DNA from: Isoetes taiwanensis
Lineage: Eukaryota > Streptophyta > Lycopodiopsida > Isoetales > Isoetaceae
Assembly (NCBI GenBank): GCA_021234155.1
Contig: JAJEKV010000012.1
Coordinates: 5,397,789-5,461,788, forward strand
DNA: 64,000 bases
Direction of reading: 5' to 3'
Shown: positions 32,774 through 46,082 of the stretch, in pieces
Layout: each line of letters starts with the position of its first letter
Position numbering within the stretch: the first letter of the stretch is position 1
The notes under the pieces: model-generated
What the model was told of the DNA's origin: nothing
What the model saw: the letters and a program-made list of their open reading frames with translations, nothing else
Databases searched by the model: none
Translations under genes and position numbers: made by a program

Positions 32774-34333
32774 TGTGACGTCCCCTACTTGTATACGGTG
32801 CACTCACCGTATACAAATAGGAGTTCATCCCCCATACCAGCTCCACACCGACACCAGGCCCCTCCACATATCATCGCATTCGATAACGAGTCCCGCAGGG
32901 AAGAGTGGGGGTCATTTCATTGCCTCCCTCGTGGCCTACCTAGCCGCTGTGAAGCTTTAAACATACATGTCAAGATACAACATTATCACATATCCACCTC
33001 GGAAGGGTGGTGCATCAACATATCATAGACAATGATCAAGATCATACATGGGGGTCCTACCTAGGCTCGTGACTGAGAAAGGATGACTGACGACTTGGGT
33101 CTCCGAGTTCATTGCGACTGGAATTCATGACAATGGATTTGGTGGCATAAGAACATGGCATAGGGTTGTCCACTCCATCCGGGCCTCTCCCCGTGGCACA
33201 CTTTGCAGTAGTAGGCTGAAAAGTGTTGGGACCTGATCAGAGCCCTCACGGATGCATAGCCAAAAGGGCTATTCACGGGTTGCATCTCCCCGGTTAGATG
33301 GGGGCAGGTAGGGATCACTCCCTCCGCAGAAGGTGACTAGAGGGCCTTTGCCCTTATTCGACGATTGAACCCTTTGGAAAGTGTGTACACCACTTCACTC
33401 GTGTCGAGGTGCCCATGCCTTACCCGCACTCGGTAAGCCATTAGACCTAGTCACAATGATCCCCTAGGCCTTACACACCGTAGGGATCGCTCAAGAGTCA
33501 ACACTAACCTCCTTCTCACCCGGGCCTGCCCCTTCACCCACAACCGGTGTGGTTCTTGGCCTGTGCCTAATCTATAGTGTGCTAGAGAGGCTAATCTAGG
33601 AGCATCTACTACCAAGCTTGAGGTCTCTACCCCCTTCCCAATACAAGGAGCTCACAGATATACATCATCCATATACATCACAGAGAACTAAAGAACTAGA
33701 TCTAATCATAGAGTTAGGTTCTCTAGTTAGAGCCTGAGCATCTAGAGATCTAGATGGCTGTATGGGCAATTTAATAGGCTAAACCCACTTGATTCTAAGG
33801 CCGAGGCGGTTTAAGCTATTAAATTGGCTAAATACATGATCCTTGAGTTGCTCCTCCACGACCGAAGTTTGACCATCCCCGCTGAACCGCCGAATCAAGG
33901 GAAACTAATGGTGCAATTCTCTCGACAGAGTCGAGGAGGCGGTTTGGCTCTTGGAGCAGCCAAACAGCTCTAAAACCCTAGGAACTTAAAAAAAAATGGG
34001 CAAAGTTAGGGTTTCTCCTCCTAAATAGACAAGGGTTAGGTTAGGGTTTCCAATTATCCCTTTAGGCATGTGGGATAATTGGGAATGGGCCCACTTGCCT
34101 TTAATGGCTAGGTGGCAAAATGTGCCCACATGGAAAGGTGTGCACCTTAATAAATGTGCACATTGGTAAATGTGCACATTAATAATAAAATGCACATACC
34201 TAGCAAGTTGCCCCTAGGGCTACCCACTGCTACACGCCTGGGCACACGCCCGGAAAGTGGCGGTACGCTGCGGATTTTAGGCAAAGATTAAAGATACGCC
34301 CGGGACCGTGATAATCGCGGCGGAAACGTCACA
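32774..34333 (-). repeat. LTR_B, 3' LTR of a second minus-strand gypsy element
   Basis: Ends are TGTGACG/CGTCACA. In the minus direction it begins TGTGACGTTTCCGCC after the tract AAGGTGGGAGAA, a good polypurine tract, and ends GGGGACGTCACA. Length is 1560 bp. It interrupts LTR_A pol, so it inserted later. Only short blocks resemble LTR_A. Confidence 0.85.
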
Positions 34334-37300
34334 TTCTCCCACCTTGAAATGATGTCGTCCCGCAAAGATCGTGGGTCTCCCACCTGGGATCTTCCTAACC
34401 CGCAATCAACCCGATACATAACGATATACTACTATAATACTTACACATTTATTAAGATTACCTTAAGGTAATATTTTAGAACATTACTACGCCCCATTAT
34501 ATTATGAAATAACTTATCAATTCATAACATCATTAAAACAAGTTACTTTCGATACTTCACTTATCACTTTTACAATTTAGTTTATCAAAATTTTAAATCA
34601 ACGTTCGAGGTATTCTCTTCATTCCTTGCAAACACATTCCAACAAAATTTGTGTTGTAAGTCTTCAGTCTTCGACCTCCTTGCCCTCCTGAGCCTCATTG
34701 GCCTGCAGTCGACACTCACGTTAGTACCATTTATTTATTAATAAAATTTTTGGTTATATGGTGACCACCCCACCTATCTACATGAATGCATGGCTAACTC
34801 CTCGGTAGGAAGAGGATGATTCTTCCATCGCGGGCCGGGAGACAGCCGGGCCCTATCATGCCTATATGTCGCCATGCATGCCTACACCTCTAGTTGCCCG
34901 GGGTGGAGGATATCCTTCCCGTGATATGGGGCGGAAGGATAGATTCCTCCTATCAAAGCATATATGGGGGCTAAAGGTGCCTTTCCTATCAATGCATTCC
35001 TCAATGACCTCCTTTTTCGAGGTCGCCTACTCCGTGGGGACGTAAGTAGACTTTCTAATCTACCTTCCACTCGCCCAAGCGGAAACGCTGTCATGCCTAC
35101 ATTGACATTACACCACGCCTCTAGAGATCACCGTAGTGATCTCATCATCATCTGAATAACGATGCACCCATACCTAGCATAGGTGGTATGCGAGATTAAT
35201 CTTAACTACACATAGATTTAATCTACACACAACCGGACATGTCCGTTTCTATTTCTTCGAGATGACCTTGCCGCCCCATTGCTCCATGAACCGTGGGTAC
35301 GCTTTTACTAGATCTTTCTTAAGTACCCATGTCGCTGTTTTCCATCGCAAGTGTTTCCACTTGACCAAGTATTGGAGAAACTCGATCTCCTTGTTTTCTT
35401 GAAGACTTTATCAAGAATCAATTTCGAACTATTTCCACCGCCTCCCTGGCCATTTCCAATAATGTTGGAGGTCCAAGACTTCGCCCTCGATTGGGAGTGT
35501 GCTTCTTCAACAAACTCAATGGAAGACCTTATGAATCTTCGTGTGTGCCGGTAGATCCAACCTATAGGATTGACTATTCTCAAGGGTCCACTTCCCACCT
35601 TGGAGCAAGTTTCTTACAATTGCCGATGCGGAGCTTTGCCCGCTTTTACCTTGATCTTGAGTCATACATCATCTCCAACTTGAACTCGGGTCGTTGGCAA
35701 TGCTTGCCTACGATGCTCTTTTGATCACTCCTTGCTGCTAGGGAGATACCCTCGCGACTTCTTCCACGAAATGCCGATGCCGGACAACACCGGCCGCGTA
35801 AACTTCTACTTTGACATGGGGTTGTGCCAAGTGTCCGAGTTAGGCATTGATAGCCGTGAATTGATCATAAACCGCGACATTTGGGATGATTCTTGCTTGG
35901 TGCTATTGTAGGCAAACTCCACCAAGTGAATAAATTCTTCCCACATACCTTGCTTGTTCCACGAAGTTCCGAAAGTATGTCCTCCAAAATCCTGTTGGTT
36001 CGCTTCGGTTGGCCATCCGTCCTCGAGGATGATATGCCGCTCATGGATAGCTTCGGCCCTAATGGTCGCAAAGAGGTCTTGCCAAAAGGCGCCATGAATT
36101 TCGATCCCCTCGGCTTGAGATAATCTCCTTGGCATGCCATGAAGCCCGAAGATCTTTGGTGAAGAGCTTCGTTGTATCCATAGCAGAAACCGTGGTCCCG
36201 CAAGGCACAAAATGTGCCATCTTCGACAACTTGTCGCACCACTACCATTAAGGCCCTTCCCTTCTTATCGCCCTTGGAAGCCCCAGGATGAAGTCCATGT
36301 CGATGACCTCCCACTTAGCGCTTGGCACCGCTTGCACGGCTCTAATGCCCATGGAATTTCGCTTCCTCGCCACCGTCACGACATAGCCGACATTCCTTGA
36401 TGTAGCGAAGCTACCTACTTCTTCATTCCCCGCCAATAATATCAGCTGCGGCACTTTGAAATATGTCTTCATGAATCCCCGCATGGCCGCTATTGGACCG
36501 TGTGTGTGTCAGTGGAGGATCAACTTCTTTACACCGATGATTCTGCACGACAACTTGTTCTTATGGTATAACAGGTTGCCTTCCTTCTTATAATGTTTGA
36601 AGGCTTCCCGCCTCCTTATCCTTTTCTAGCCTCCCTAGAGAGGCTTGCCCATACTTCCTCAAATCCACATCCGCTGGCAAGGACTCTTCAATCTTCTTAC
36701 CAAAGTCACCGAGAGCGCCGAGATGTGCATTGCAATGCACCCTAGTTGCCAAGGGATGCCTTTGAAAGCACATCCGCTACCACATTGAGCTTCCCCGCTT
36801 GTAGACTATATCAAAGTCATATTCTTCAAGGAACTCCATCCACCTTTCTCTCGCCTCAAAGTTGAGGTGTGGTTGCGCGGAATACATACCGAGGCTCATG
36901 GTCTGTATCCAATTGAACTTCCTTCCCAAAAGATAGTGCCTCCAAATTTTAATGCCCTCGACAACCGCAGGGCAATTTTGGTCGTAAGGCCGTAGCGCTT
37001 CGGCGCCGCTCATCTTCCCGGAATCATATGCTACACACACTTCTTTTTGCATGAGCACCGTGACTGTGAGCTATCTTACTCGTGACTGCGGGCTACAAAG
37101 CTTATCTTCTCCGGGTCCGCAGTCAAGATCAAGACAGGGGCGGCCGCCGAGTTTCCTTCAACAATTCAAACCCGCTTGGGCTTTCTTTGTACCAATGCTC
37201 GCCTAATCTTTTTCACCTTCTCCGCCCTCGCCAAGTCCGTTAGCTGGGCCGCTTATCTTAGCAAAGTTCTTCACGAACTTCCCCGAGGTACCGCTAGGCC

Positions 37301-38000
37301 GAGAAAGCTTCACCATGCATTCTTCTCGTGCTTCTGCGCATCAATCATCCGCCAATCTTTAAGGGATCCGCCGAGATTCCTTCAACAGATCACATGACCT
37401 AGGTATTCCACCTTCTCCGCTAAGTGGCGGCGGCACTTCGACAACTTGGCGTGCATAACCGTGCCTCTTCAACTTCCAAAGACTCTCCCTCAAGTGTTGT
37501 AATGTGTTTTCAAGGATCTCGCTATACACCAAAATGTCGCCAAAGAATACAATCACAAAGGTGTCTAAAAACTCCCTCAAGATATCGCTCATGAGCCTCA
37601 TGAACGCCGCTGGGGTATTCGATAAGCCGAAAAGGCATTATCGTAAACTCATAATGCCCATACCGCGCTCAAGGCGCTTTTTATGGATATCTTCTTTATC
37701 CCGACCGATGATAGCCCCGAATTTTTAAGTCGATTTTTGAGAAGACCTTTGCCCCCCTTTGAGCTGGTCCATCAAGCTTCATCCGATCCGGGAAGCGATA
37801 CTTGTTTTTGATGGTGTGCTTATTCAACTGCTATAGCTCCGCGTACATCCTCAAGCCGCCATCCTTCTTCTTGACAAAAGAATGGGCGCCCCAAATGGTG
37901 AGACACTCAGGCTCCACGAAAGCCTAGGCCTAAGCAACTCCTCGCACTGCTTTAGTCCACAAGTCCTCAAGGCCGGGTTGTCTCAAGATGGGGCCTTACT
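34334..38000 (-). pseudogene. Pol of the LTR_B gypsy element, minus strand, decayed
   Basis: Reading leftward from about 37990: RT start (LKQCEELL, then a stop-broken WGAPILFVKK-type block), FSKIDL, FMRLMSDILREFLDTFVIVF and FFGDILVYS, in which the first catalytic Asp of the usual FxDD is Gly; RNase H ([21 protein letters not shown], 37058-36777); integrase (KWEVIDMDFILGLP at about 36340-36300, FIHLVEFAYNSTKQES near 35920) and a tail near 35600-35300. Frames change repeatedly. The element ends at about 38000, where pyrimidine-rich sequence starts; the gag part and 5' LTR are missing. Between 34334 and about 35300 I see only non-coding sequence. Confidence 0.83.
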
Positions 38001-38019
38001 TGCTTCCATTTCATTCCTA

Positions 38020-38170
38020 AGCCAGTGCTATCTCACACTGACATCCACTCCCGATTCCATCCTCCTTCCCTCCATCCTCCTCCCCTCCGTTCCTCTTCCA
38101 TCCACTCCCCCCCCCTCCATTCCATCCTCCCCCCCTCCATTCCTTCTTCCATTCCATCTCCTTCTTTTCT
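38020..38170. repeat. Pyrimidine-rich TCCATCC-type tract
   Basis: Imperfect repeats of CTCC, TCCATC and TCC fill this segment. It marks the edge of the LTR_B element. Confidence 0.8.
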
Positions 38171-38684
38171 TCCAGGTTTTGTTTGTTTCTTAAATGTTGT
38201 TTCCATTAAGACAAAATTTTATTCCAACCTCATTAAAAAATTAAGGTATGAGTCCATTTTAGTCTGGTCTAATCGCCAGGCTTGTCCGACCCAGCAAAAT
38301 TAAATGCGACTTCTAATCTGATTTTGAAATACCCGTTGGTAAAACCATAAGTAAATGCCTTAAGGTGTAAAGCCATTACTTGAGAAATGGATTAGTTGAG
38401 CAAGGTGTTTGAGCATTTAAGATGGAGCACATCGATACTCGCACAAACCACTCATAATATTGTAAAGACAAAAGCTTAAGGCCGATTTGAAAATATTGAC
38501 CTTCATGTCGCGGGGCATACATTTAATGCTCACAGATGTGGATCGTCCTTGGAACTTTGCATATGAAACTTTTGCAATCATGAAAAAGTCAGATGGATGA
38601 GAGTCCGGGGAGATTATGCTTTACTGAGCTGCGCACCATTAAATAATATGTAATAGGCAACGGTAGAAAGTAATCCTTTGATTC
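38171..38684. other. No recognisable feature
   Basis: AT-rich sequence between the pyrimidine tract and the dispersed repeat. No gene or repeat is seen. Confidence 0.5.
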
Positions 38685-39005
38685 GTTATGAACCTCACCA
38701 ATTGATACTTGCAAGTAACATGGATGTTGTTGTCTTCCATCTGATGGTTGTGAACAAAACATTATTGTGAGCATATCAATCTCTAGCTTTATTTGGTTAT
38801 TCAATTTTAATTTACGCAACGCTAAAGGTTTTGTAGACTAAACAGTAATCTAGAACATGTCGATTATCGAAACTTTGATTTGATTCAAGGTACATTTCAA
38901 CTAGTAAAATTCTATTTTCTAGAATTAATATCAATCGACCAATTTCTTTTCCTTTATGTTCATCTGACTATATATAAGTCTCTGAAATCCATCAATTCCA
39001 CATGA
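38685..39005 (+). repeat. Dispersed repeat, copy 1 (inverted partner at 47635-47945)
   Basis: Shared blocks in order include GAACCTCACCAATTG, GCAAGTAACATGGATGTTGT, AAAACATTATT, TTTGATTTGATTCAA, TTCTATTTTCTA, CTTTATGTTCAT, ACTATATATA and CCATCAATTCCACATGA. The TATA-like box before the end resembles a promoter or LTR edge. No coding sequence is present. Confidence 0.8.
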
Positions 39006-39491
39006 TAAGCAATTTAACATGCATATGTTTGGTTAAGTTATACATGCCTAAGAAAAATAACAATTTTAGTAGGGTTTGGTAGGCTTTTATCCTCACCGGT
39101 GATCAATCTACAGGGATTAAGCTATTGGATATTGTTTTATGGCTCATTCGAATAAACTTGCAAAAATTACCATACATTTTAGATTTTGAAGCGGTTATTA
39201 AGCAAATTCCAAAGGCTTAGATCCTTGTGCTATAATGAGAAAAGTTCCCTTTTGATTTCTCTGCAAAGAATCTATAGGCAAAGGCATTGCTTATATTTGT
39301 GTATATGGAATTGTTCTGTGAAACTTGCCGGCTTTAGAATAATGGGATCGATACATATCTAGTAACTTTTCTTGCTGTTCTAATTTGTTTTATTGTGATT
39401 AAATTCAAAAAGCTACAGGTGATTTAGTTTGAATTCTAAATTTTTTTGTCTGCCACCAGGAGACGTCCTAAAACTCAAGAACCAAAAATTT
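39006..39491. other. No recognisable feature
   Basis: AT-rich sequence between the dispersed repeat and the long-TIR element copy. I see no gene. Confidence 0.5.
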
Positions 39492-40084
39492 TGCAACACA
39501 AGCCATTAACATCCAACATGTAAATTGATCCCCAACACACCATGCTTTAGCTTGTGACATTATGGCAAACATAACTATCATTGACGATAGATGCCACAAT
39601 CATTGGGTCCAACGACTTTAATTAAAATCCCCTTAAACCTTTTTGGTTTGGTGCATATTCATGAGGGGATGGCGTGAGATGACGAGAAACCCCTCATAAT
39701 TGTATTTTGCATTGAAATCAACACCATATAGTATTAAGCGAAATCTTATAGTATTTTGCGAATCTTGTTACTCTGGTATAGCAAATTTTTAGCGCTTGCA
39801 TACCCACAAGCGAGGAGAACTTTACGTGGTGTAGATTAAGGAATAAAGAGAGGTGAATATGCACATCCGCGGCTCGTTGCGGAGTCACCCCAGGTGGCAT
39901 GAATGCACCAAACCAAAAGGGGTTTAGGGGAGTTTTTTAATTAAGTAATGTTGGACCCAATGATTATGTTAATTAATGTCGATAATTAGTTATGTGTTGG
40001 TTAATTAATGTCAATGTTGTTATGTGTTGGTGTTATGTGTTGGGATTTAAACCCCACATATGTTGGATGTTGGTTTGTGTTACA
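39492..40084 (-). mobile_element. Long-TIR non-autonomous DNA element, copy 3 (interior inverted relative to the others)
   Basis: Left arm TGCAACACAAGCCATTAACA with CATCCAACATG pairs with CATATGTTGGATGTTGG and TTTGTGTTACA on the right; the inner arms ATCATTGGGTCCAAC and CCCCTTAAACC pair with GTTGGACCCAATGAT and GGTTTAGGGG. The interior (reverse complement: CTCCTCGCTTGTGGGTATG and ACTATATGGTGTTGATTTCA) matches the other two copies in opposite orientation. It is non-coding. Confidence 0.78.
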
Positions 40085-40839
40085 AACTCTATACATAGAA
40101 AAATATTGCAATGGAATTACATGGAAAATGGGTCATGGGATTATGAAATATTAATCTGGTGATGAAACATGGAATCTGACTATATCAAATGAGCACACGT
40201 CTTCTTTGGTAGGGTTGCCTTGCGGCCTCAAATACATAGAAATATACCATGGCCTCCCGGATTAAGTGAAATATGTTAGAGTGAAGAAACGGCAACCTTA
40301 ACAAGTATAATAGAGCTAGAATAGATAGCAAACTGATATGATAGAATGCTGCAACTTTACATTCTGGTCAATAGATATAAAATGTGCAAGTATGTAATAA
40401 AATGTATACTGATATATACTATATGCATATGTATTGACCCATGTGACCAAGGAATCTAGAATTGAAGATATATTTCAAAACATCTATAAATGGGTTATCA
40501 TTGTGAACAGTTAAACATTGGCACGGCTTTGATCTCACCATTGGAATAACCCTTGCAACCAGCAAATCACAATTATACCGATCTTCTTGGCAAAACTTGC
40601 ATACAAAAGCTTTCTTGAATTGGATGCACACATGTGAAAGAGGCTTGCAAGTTATGCTTTGAGAGGAGTATATCCCATACTGTTCTTCTTTGAAGGAGCA
40701 AAATACCATGAAAGAAGTTACTCATAAACATAATCTTGGAGCTATGATGTTGAAATATGAAATGATTTACTTCAGGTTTGGAGAGATATCCCAGAGCGTC
40801 TTCTGAGCTCTTTCCAGATTTTTAGAATATGAAATCTGA
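40085..40839. other. No recognisable gene
   Basis: Short frames only (a 96-codon minus frame at 40419-40709 has no recognisable motif). No repeat is evident until the tandem array begins near 40840. Confidence 0.5.
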
Positions 40840-43800
40840 GACTCAGACCCATACCAAAATAATTCAATATCTAATAAGATTACTTTAACCAATACACCCT
40901 AGTGGCTAATGTGATTATTTTTTTATCTTGAATCTGTGTTTTTTTAAATAACCCATTCTCAATTTGTTTTAGGAATATATATGAGATGCCCTGGTTTTAG
41001 GAATTGTTATTTTTTTACATGTCCTCAAACCCACAGGAACCCTGTTTTTACTACATATTCAAACGAAGTTGCACGACTACCAGTCATCGGTTAGATTAGG
41101 ATCTAGTCATTTTATGATTGGAGGCGCCTATGATTTTTTGAAATAAATACAATTTCACCTAAGGTTTTGAGAATATCAAACCTCTATATGTTTGCCTAAG
41201 ATTTTTTAAGAATATAAATCGGGGCTTAGAACCTCTACCCAAAAACTCAAATATCCTAATAAGATTACTTTAACCAATACACCCTAGTGAACTAATGTGA
41301 TTTTTTTATCTTGTTCATATTTTTTTTATAACAACCTTCAATTGTTTTGGTTTGAGAATTTATTTTTTACATTAATATCAAACCCCACAGAACCCCACAT
41401 TTTGCCACATATTCTAAGCGAGGTGCATCTGGACTACCCTGATCGTCGGATTGTAGATCCACAACCAGTTGTATGTTGGGGCTGTGGGCACCTCTTGTTT
41501 CAACATAGTAGTTTTATGATTGGGTAGCCTATGATGTTGAAAATATGAAATCTGATTTCACCTAAGGTTTTGAGGAATATCAAACCTCTATACGACTTGC
41601 CTAAGATTTTAAAATATGAATCTGAGGGGACTTTCCCTTCTACCAAAATAACTCGATATCTAATAAGATTACTTTAATCAATACAACTAATGAGCTAATG
41701 TGATTATTTTTATCTTGAATCTATTTTTTTATAACAACCCATTCAATTGTTTTGAATAATATATGATCTATGGTTTCAAGAATTGTTATTTTATATCGAT
41801 ATCAAATCCCCACAGAGCCCACATTATTTTGCCACATATTCTAAGCGAGGGTGCATCTGGACTACCGGTCGTCAGTTGATAGATCCTACAACAGATTGTA
41901 TATTTGGGGCTGTGGGCACCTCTTGTTTCCTTTATAATAGTCATTTTATGATTGGGCCTATACATTGAAATATAAATACGATTTCACCTAAGGTTTGAGG
42001 GAATATCAAACCTCTATCTGACTTTACTAAGATTTTTAAAATATGAAATGTTTGGGACTCAACCCTCTTACAAAATAACTCAATATCCTAATAAGATTAC
42101 TTTTAACCAATACAACTAATGAGGCTAATGTGATTATTTTTTATGAATCTATGTTTTTTTTTTTTTTTTGAAGGTAAGAATTTTATATTATATATGATAA
42201 AAGTCTCCTCGAATGCTTCACTACACAAACTAGACAGGGTTAAATTGCAAATCCTCTTAGTCATTTATCTGAGATCACCAGATGCTTATTATACGCTCTA
42301 AGAGCTAATAAGAAACTTTGCCTAAGATTTTGCATGAAATATTTGGAATCCTCAACCTAATAAGTTAAACCAATATAATGACAATGAGAATTTTTATCTT
42401 GAATCTATGGGAAAGAAGACAATGCTCAAAGAAAGCAAATTCATGTATTAACTTGGAGTTTCGTTATAGAATTAAGCATTGGAAGCAGAATAGAAGGAAA
42501 TTATATCTGGACATCCGAGGAGAAAAGCCATAGATTCAAATCAGCAGACACTTGATGATTGAAGTTTGGATCGTTGTAATTGGCATATAAATTACCATAG
42601 ATCGCCTTCGAACACCATGATGTCAGTGATCCAAATCGGATGGATGGTTCACGGTGTTTAATAGTAAGTACCAAAGAATAGCTATTCCAAGCATAACGTT
42701 CTTAAAATAGCCCGGGATACAATCTTTCAAGCTTGATGCTTGAATGATCAATACATTTTGCGACCTCTGACATGTTATTCTTCTTAGTAGATCAATGTTC
42801 AAAATCCAAAGAAGACATCTGCGAACATGAAAAATTTCTGATCTTAACATAGTAAAAAGCTGGACTGTCTTGCTGGTAAGAAAGAGTCTGGAGGAGAAAG
42901 AAACAGGGGCGAGAATGGCTAACAATTTTGGACTCTGTTAGAAAATAAAAGAGTGAAAGGAGCTTTGTTAAGGCTAAAAGCCTCTGTTCTAGAAATCACC
43001 TTGATACATTCCACCTTATAGACATCTGTTTATTTGGTGTAATCTTTTTGCAGAAGATGCTGATGCAAGCAAGCATGAGAACAAAATACCGATTAGTGGA
43101 TTGCAATGAATCGAGAACACATGCAGGCACTTCTAGCCATCTAAATCTTCAGAGACAGAATGAGAGATACAGGCGAAAAATGCTTGCCTTATCCGCTAGC
43201 GGCGAGAGCCTAAATCCGGTCGGTAAGCTGCTGCGGTCAGGAAGGGCAAGGAAGAGCGACCTTCCACTGCAGCCTGGCAGCGACGTAAAAGAAACCTCAA
43301 CTGGCTATTTTGCTACATATTCTAGCGATGTGCATCACGGACTACCAGTCCTTCAGTTAAATTCGATCCCTCTGACCGAGAATTGTATGTTGGGGATACA
43401 TTTTCTTGTTTCCTTATAGTCATTTATGATTGGAGACGCCTATGATATTTGAAATATGAAATACGATTTCACCTAAGGTTTTGAGGGAATATCAAACCTC
43501 CTCGACTTTGCCTAAGATTTTAAAATGATGAAATCACGAGGGACTTCGAACCTCTACCAAAATAACTCAATATCCTAATAAGATTACTTTAATCATACAA
43601 CTAATGAAGTAATGTAATTATTTTTTATCTTGAATCATGTTTTTATAACAACCCATTCAATTGTTTTAGGAATATATGGTCTATGGTTTCAGAATTGTTA
43701 TTTTATATAGATATCAAATCCCCTCTCTAAAACCCCTGCTATTTTTACACATATTCTAAAGAGGTGCATACGGACTACCACCGTCTTCGGTTCGTAGGAT

Positions 43801-44120
43801 CTAGTTATTTATGATTGAGGCCTATGATTTTGAAATATGAAAATAATGATTTCACCCCCAAGGTTTTGGGGAATATCAAACCTCTATATGGTTTTACCTA
43901 AGATTTTAGAATATGAAATACGGGAGCTCGAACCCTCTACAAAATAACTCAATATCCTAATAAGATTACTTTAACCAATACACCTAGTGAACTAATATGA
44001 TTATTTTTATCTTGAATCTATGTTTTTTTTTTTTTATAACAACCCATTCAATTATTTTAGGATACATGGTCTATGGTTTTAGATTGTTATTTTTACATCG
44101 ATATCAAATCCCCGGAACCT
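40840..44120. repeat. Tandem array of ~380-420-bp units, interrupted
   Basis: The block AATATCCTAATAAGATTACT recurs near 40866, 41251, 41650, 42070, 43567 and 43947. Each unit also carries ATCTTGAATCTATG, AACAACCCATTCAATTGTTT, GCCACATATTCTAAGCGAGG, CATCTGGACTACC, ATTTCACCTAAGGTTTTGAG and TATCAAACCTCTA. Units differ mainly by small indels. The regular spacing is broken between 42155 and 43300 by inserted sequence. The short frames are chance. Confidence 0.85.
42155..43300. other. Insertion inside the tandem array, with T-run and a small ORF
   Basis: The array unit breaks at ATCTATGTTTTTT (about 42155) and resumes at TTTTGCTACATATTCTAG (about 43305). A long T-run at the left edge suggests the tail of a minus-strand retroposon. 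A plus frame from about 43054, preceded by TTTTTGCAG, codes for a basic stretch with LNPVGKLLRSGRARKSDLPL; it could be an exon fragment but is not recognised. Confidence 0.45.
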
Positions 44121-45600
44121 GTTATTTTACTACATATTGGACTAAAAAGAAAGTAAGCAATGTGCCTTGCATAGTGTTAAATGCACTAAAGGGACTTAGC
44201 ATGCATGCACCTTTGTTATGCATAACCAAAGTACAACATTGCATGCATGCATGCATCACATGCATGCAATTGCATGCTTTGTGTATGCCAAAACCATAAG
44301 GTCGGAGTGGAAACTAACAACAAAATACAACACGCTCTATATGAATACCTTTTGGCATACCTTCATACAAATACAATAATAGAATCATATGCAAATCACT
44401 TAAAATGGCGTATAATTATTATCGTTTTGTGCGAAGAACCATTTTATAATATCGTGTCAGAAAAATATTTTTTCAAATAAAGTTTTTGGTATGAGGGGTA
44501 AAAAGCATATGTATCAATGCTAGCTATCCTCAACCCAGAAATATTAATGCGATGCAATTTTAAAAAATGCACTACTGCTTTATAGGTAGTCATGTAAAAA
44601 CACTATTCACGACAACACAACAATGTTGAAACAAGAAATGTCACCTAAAAGACATTTTTTTGCCATATGAAAAAACACTTACATTACACATGGGCAGAAT
44701 GTTGGAGAAATGTGTAGAATGTTAGGTAAATGTCTAGGAATTGAATGCAAGATCTATTAAACATTCCTTAAAAGAATCAAGCGCCATGTGTCAACACTAC
44801 GATTAGATAGGGAGGCAAAATGTAATGTAATATAACTTATTTTTTAGTTTCATGCCCGGATAAAGAACAAACCTTGATTGACATATTTTGTGGATATGCG
44901 AGAATATGCTTCAAACAATCTAAATTACCCGACTCTATAGCCGGTCTTAGTAGAAGATTTGCCTATGGCGAGATAGGGTCCCACCAAGGAAGGGTCGATT
45001 CTTGATTCTCCATTATTTTGTAAAAGATTCCTTGAAATCTTTGAAGATTCTTTTATTCCCTTAAATTCTTTGAAAAAATACCTAAGATTCCTTACGTATC
45101 TGTGAGATTCTCTAAGCTTTTTGAACACGATGGCACGATGTTCCACTATGATGAAGTGATGCCACCACTACTCTTTGGGAAACTTTTGTGATTAGGTCCA
45201 ATGGCATTAGTTCCACTCGGTTACGACATATCCATTGCAAGTTACGACTATTTGAAGCATTTGTATGCATTTATGCAACCTTAATTGATGCTAGTAACGA
45301 ATGCTAGGGGTTCTGAAGCAGAGAATTGTAATTCATGTTGGAACATGTAGTAGTCCTTAGATAGGAAGGAGGAAATTAGCAACTATTTGTCATGTCAGAA
45401 CATAGCAATTCGTGAGAAGTGAGGGAGGGTGCATCGTAAAGGTACTGAATCATCTTAGCAATCTATGTGCCTTTGCTTTCAACATCCCTTTTGAGGCAAT
45501 GCGTTGCCAAATGGAACCTTCATATGGATGAATCATACTATGGAAAAAGAAAGACCAAAACATAAAACTCTATAACCCGATTGGGTTCCCATGGATGTTA
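44121..45600. other. AT-rich stretch without recognisable genes
   Basis: It contains a cluster of GCATGC/ATGCAT motifs at 44240-44280 (CATGCATGCATGCATCACATG). Otherwise I see no gene, terminal repeat or tandem array. Confidence 0.5.
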
Positions 45601-45607
45601 AAAACCT

Positions 45608-45673
45608 CTTATCTTATCTTATCTTATCTTATCTTATCTTATCTTATCTTATCTTATCTTATCTTATCTTATA
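45608..45673. repeat. (ATCTT)n microsatellite
   Basis: About 13 perfect copies of the pentanucleotide. Confidence 0.97.
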
Positions 45674-45806
45674 GAAAAAGACCATGCATTTATGCATTTA
45701 TATAAAAAGCACTATGAGAATATTGCCTAAATGGGTTGATGAACATAAGAAGCCTTATGAATCATATTTACACAATGGAAATGTCTAATAGAGTGTGTGT
45801 GGACTT

Positions 45807-46082
45807 TTACGTTGAGCTCTCATTTCATTAGCTTATTTAACTCTATACATATCCATTGGGCACCTTCGTAACTCTATATGTTGGATGTAACAATGGGCCC
45901 AATGGATGCGTATAGAGTTAAATAAGCTAATAAAAAGAGCTCACTGTAAAAGTCACAAGATATTATGCAGGCAAGAACATCTATATCAATACTTCGAGTT
46001 TTTAGACATCCAATGGGCCCAAAGTATAAGAATCTTGGGCATCTTCGTAATTCGAAATCAATATAAGATGTTCTTGCATAAT
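45807..46082. repeat. Two adjacent hairpins (possible foldback or small MITE)
   Basis: Arm GACTTTTACGTTGAGCTCTC, running on to CCATTGGGC (45807-45865), pairs with GCCCAATGGATGCGTATAGAG and its continuation to GTAAAAGTC (45896-45955). A second pair follows: TATTATGCAGGCAAGAACAT (about 45960) with ATGTTCTTGCATAATA (about 46068). The GGGCCCAATGG block occurs in both. No coding sequence is seen. Confidence 0.75.

Noticed and set aside
45608-45673. CRISPR-like or regulatory array
   Set aside because: It is a plain (ATCTT)n microsatellite without spacers.
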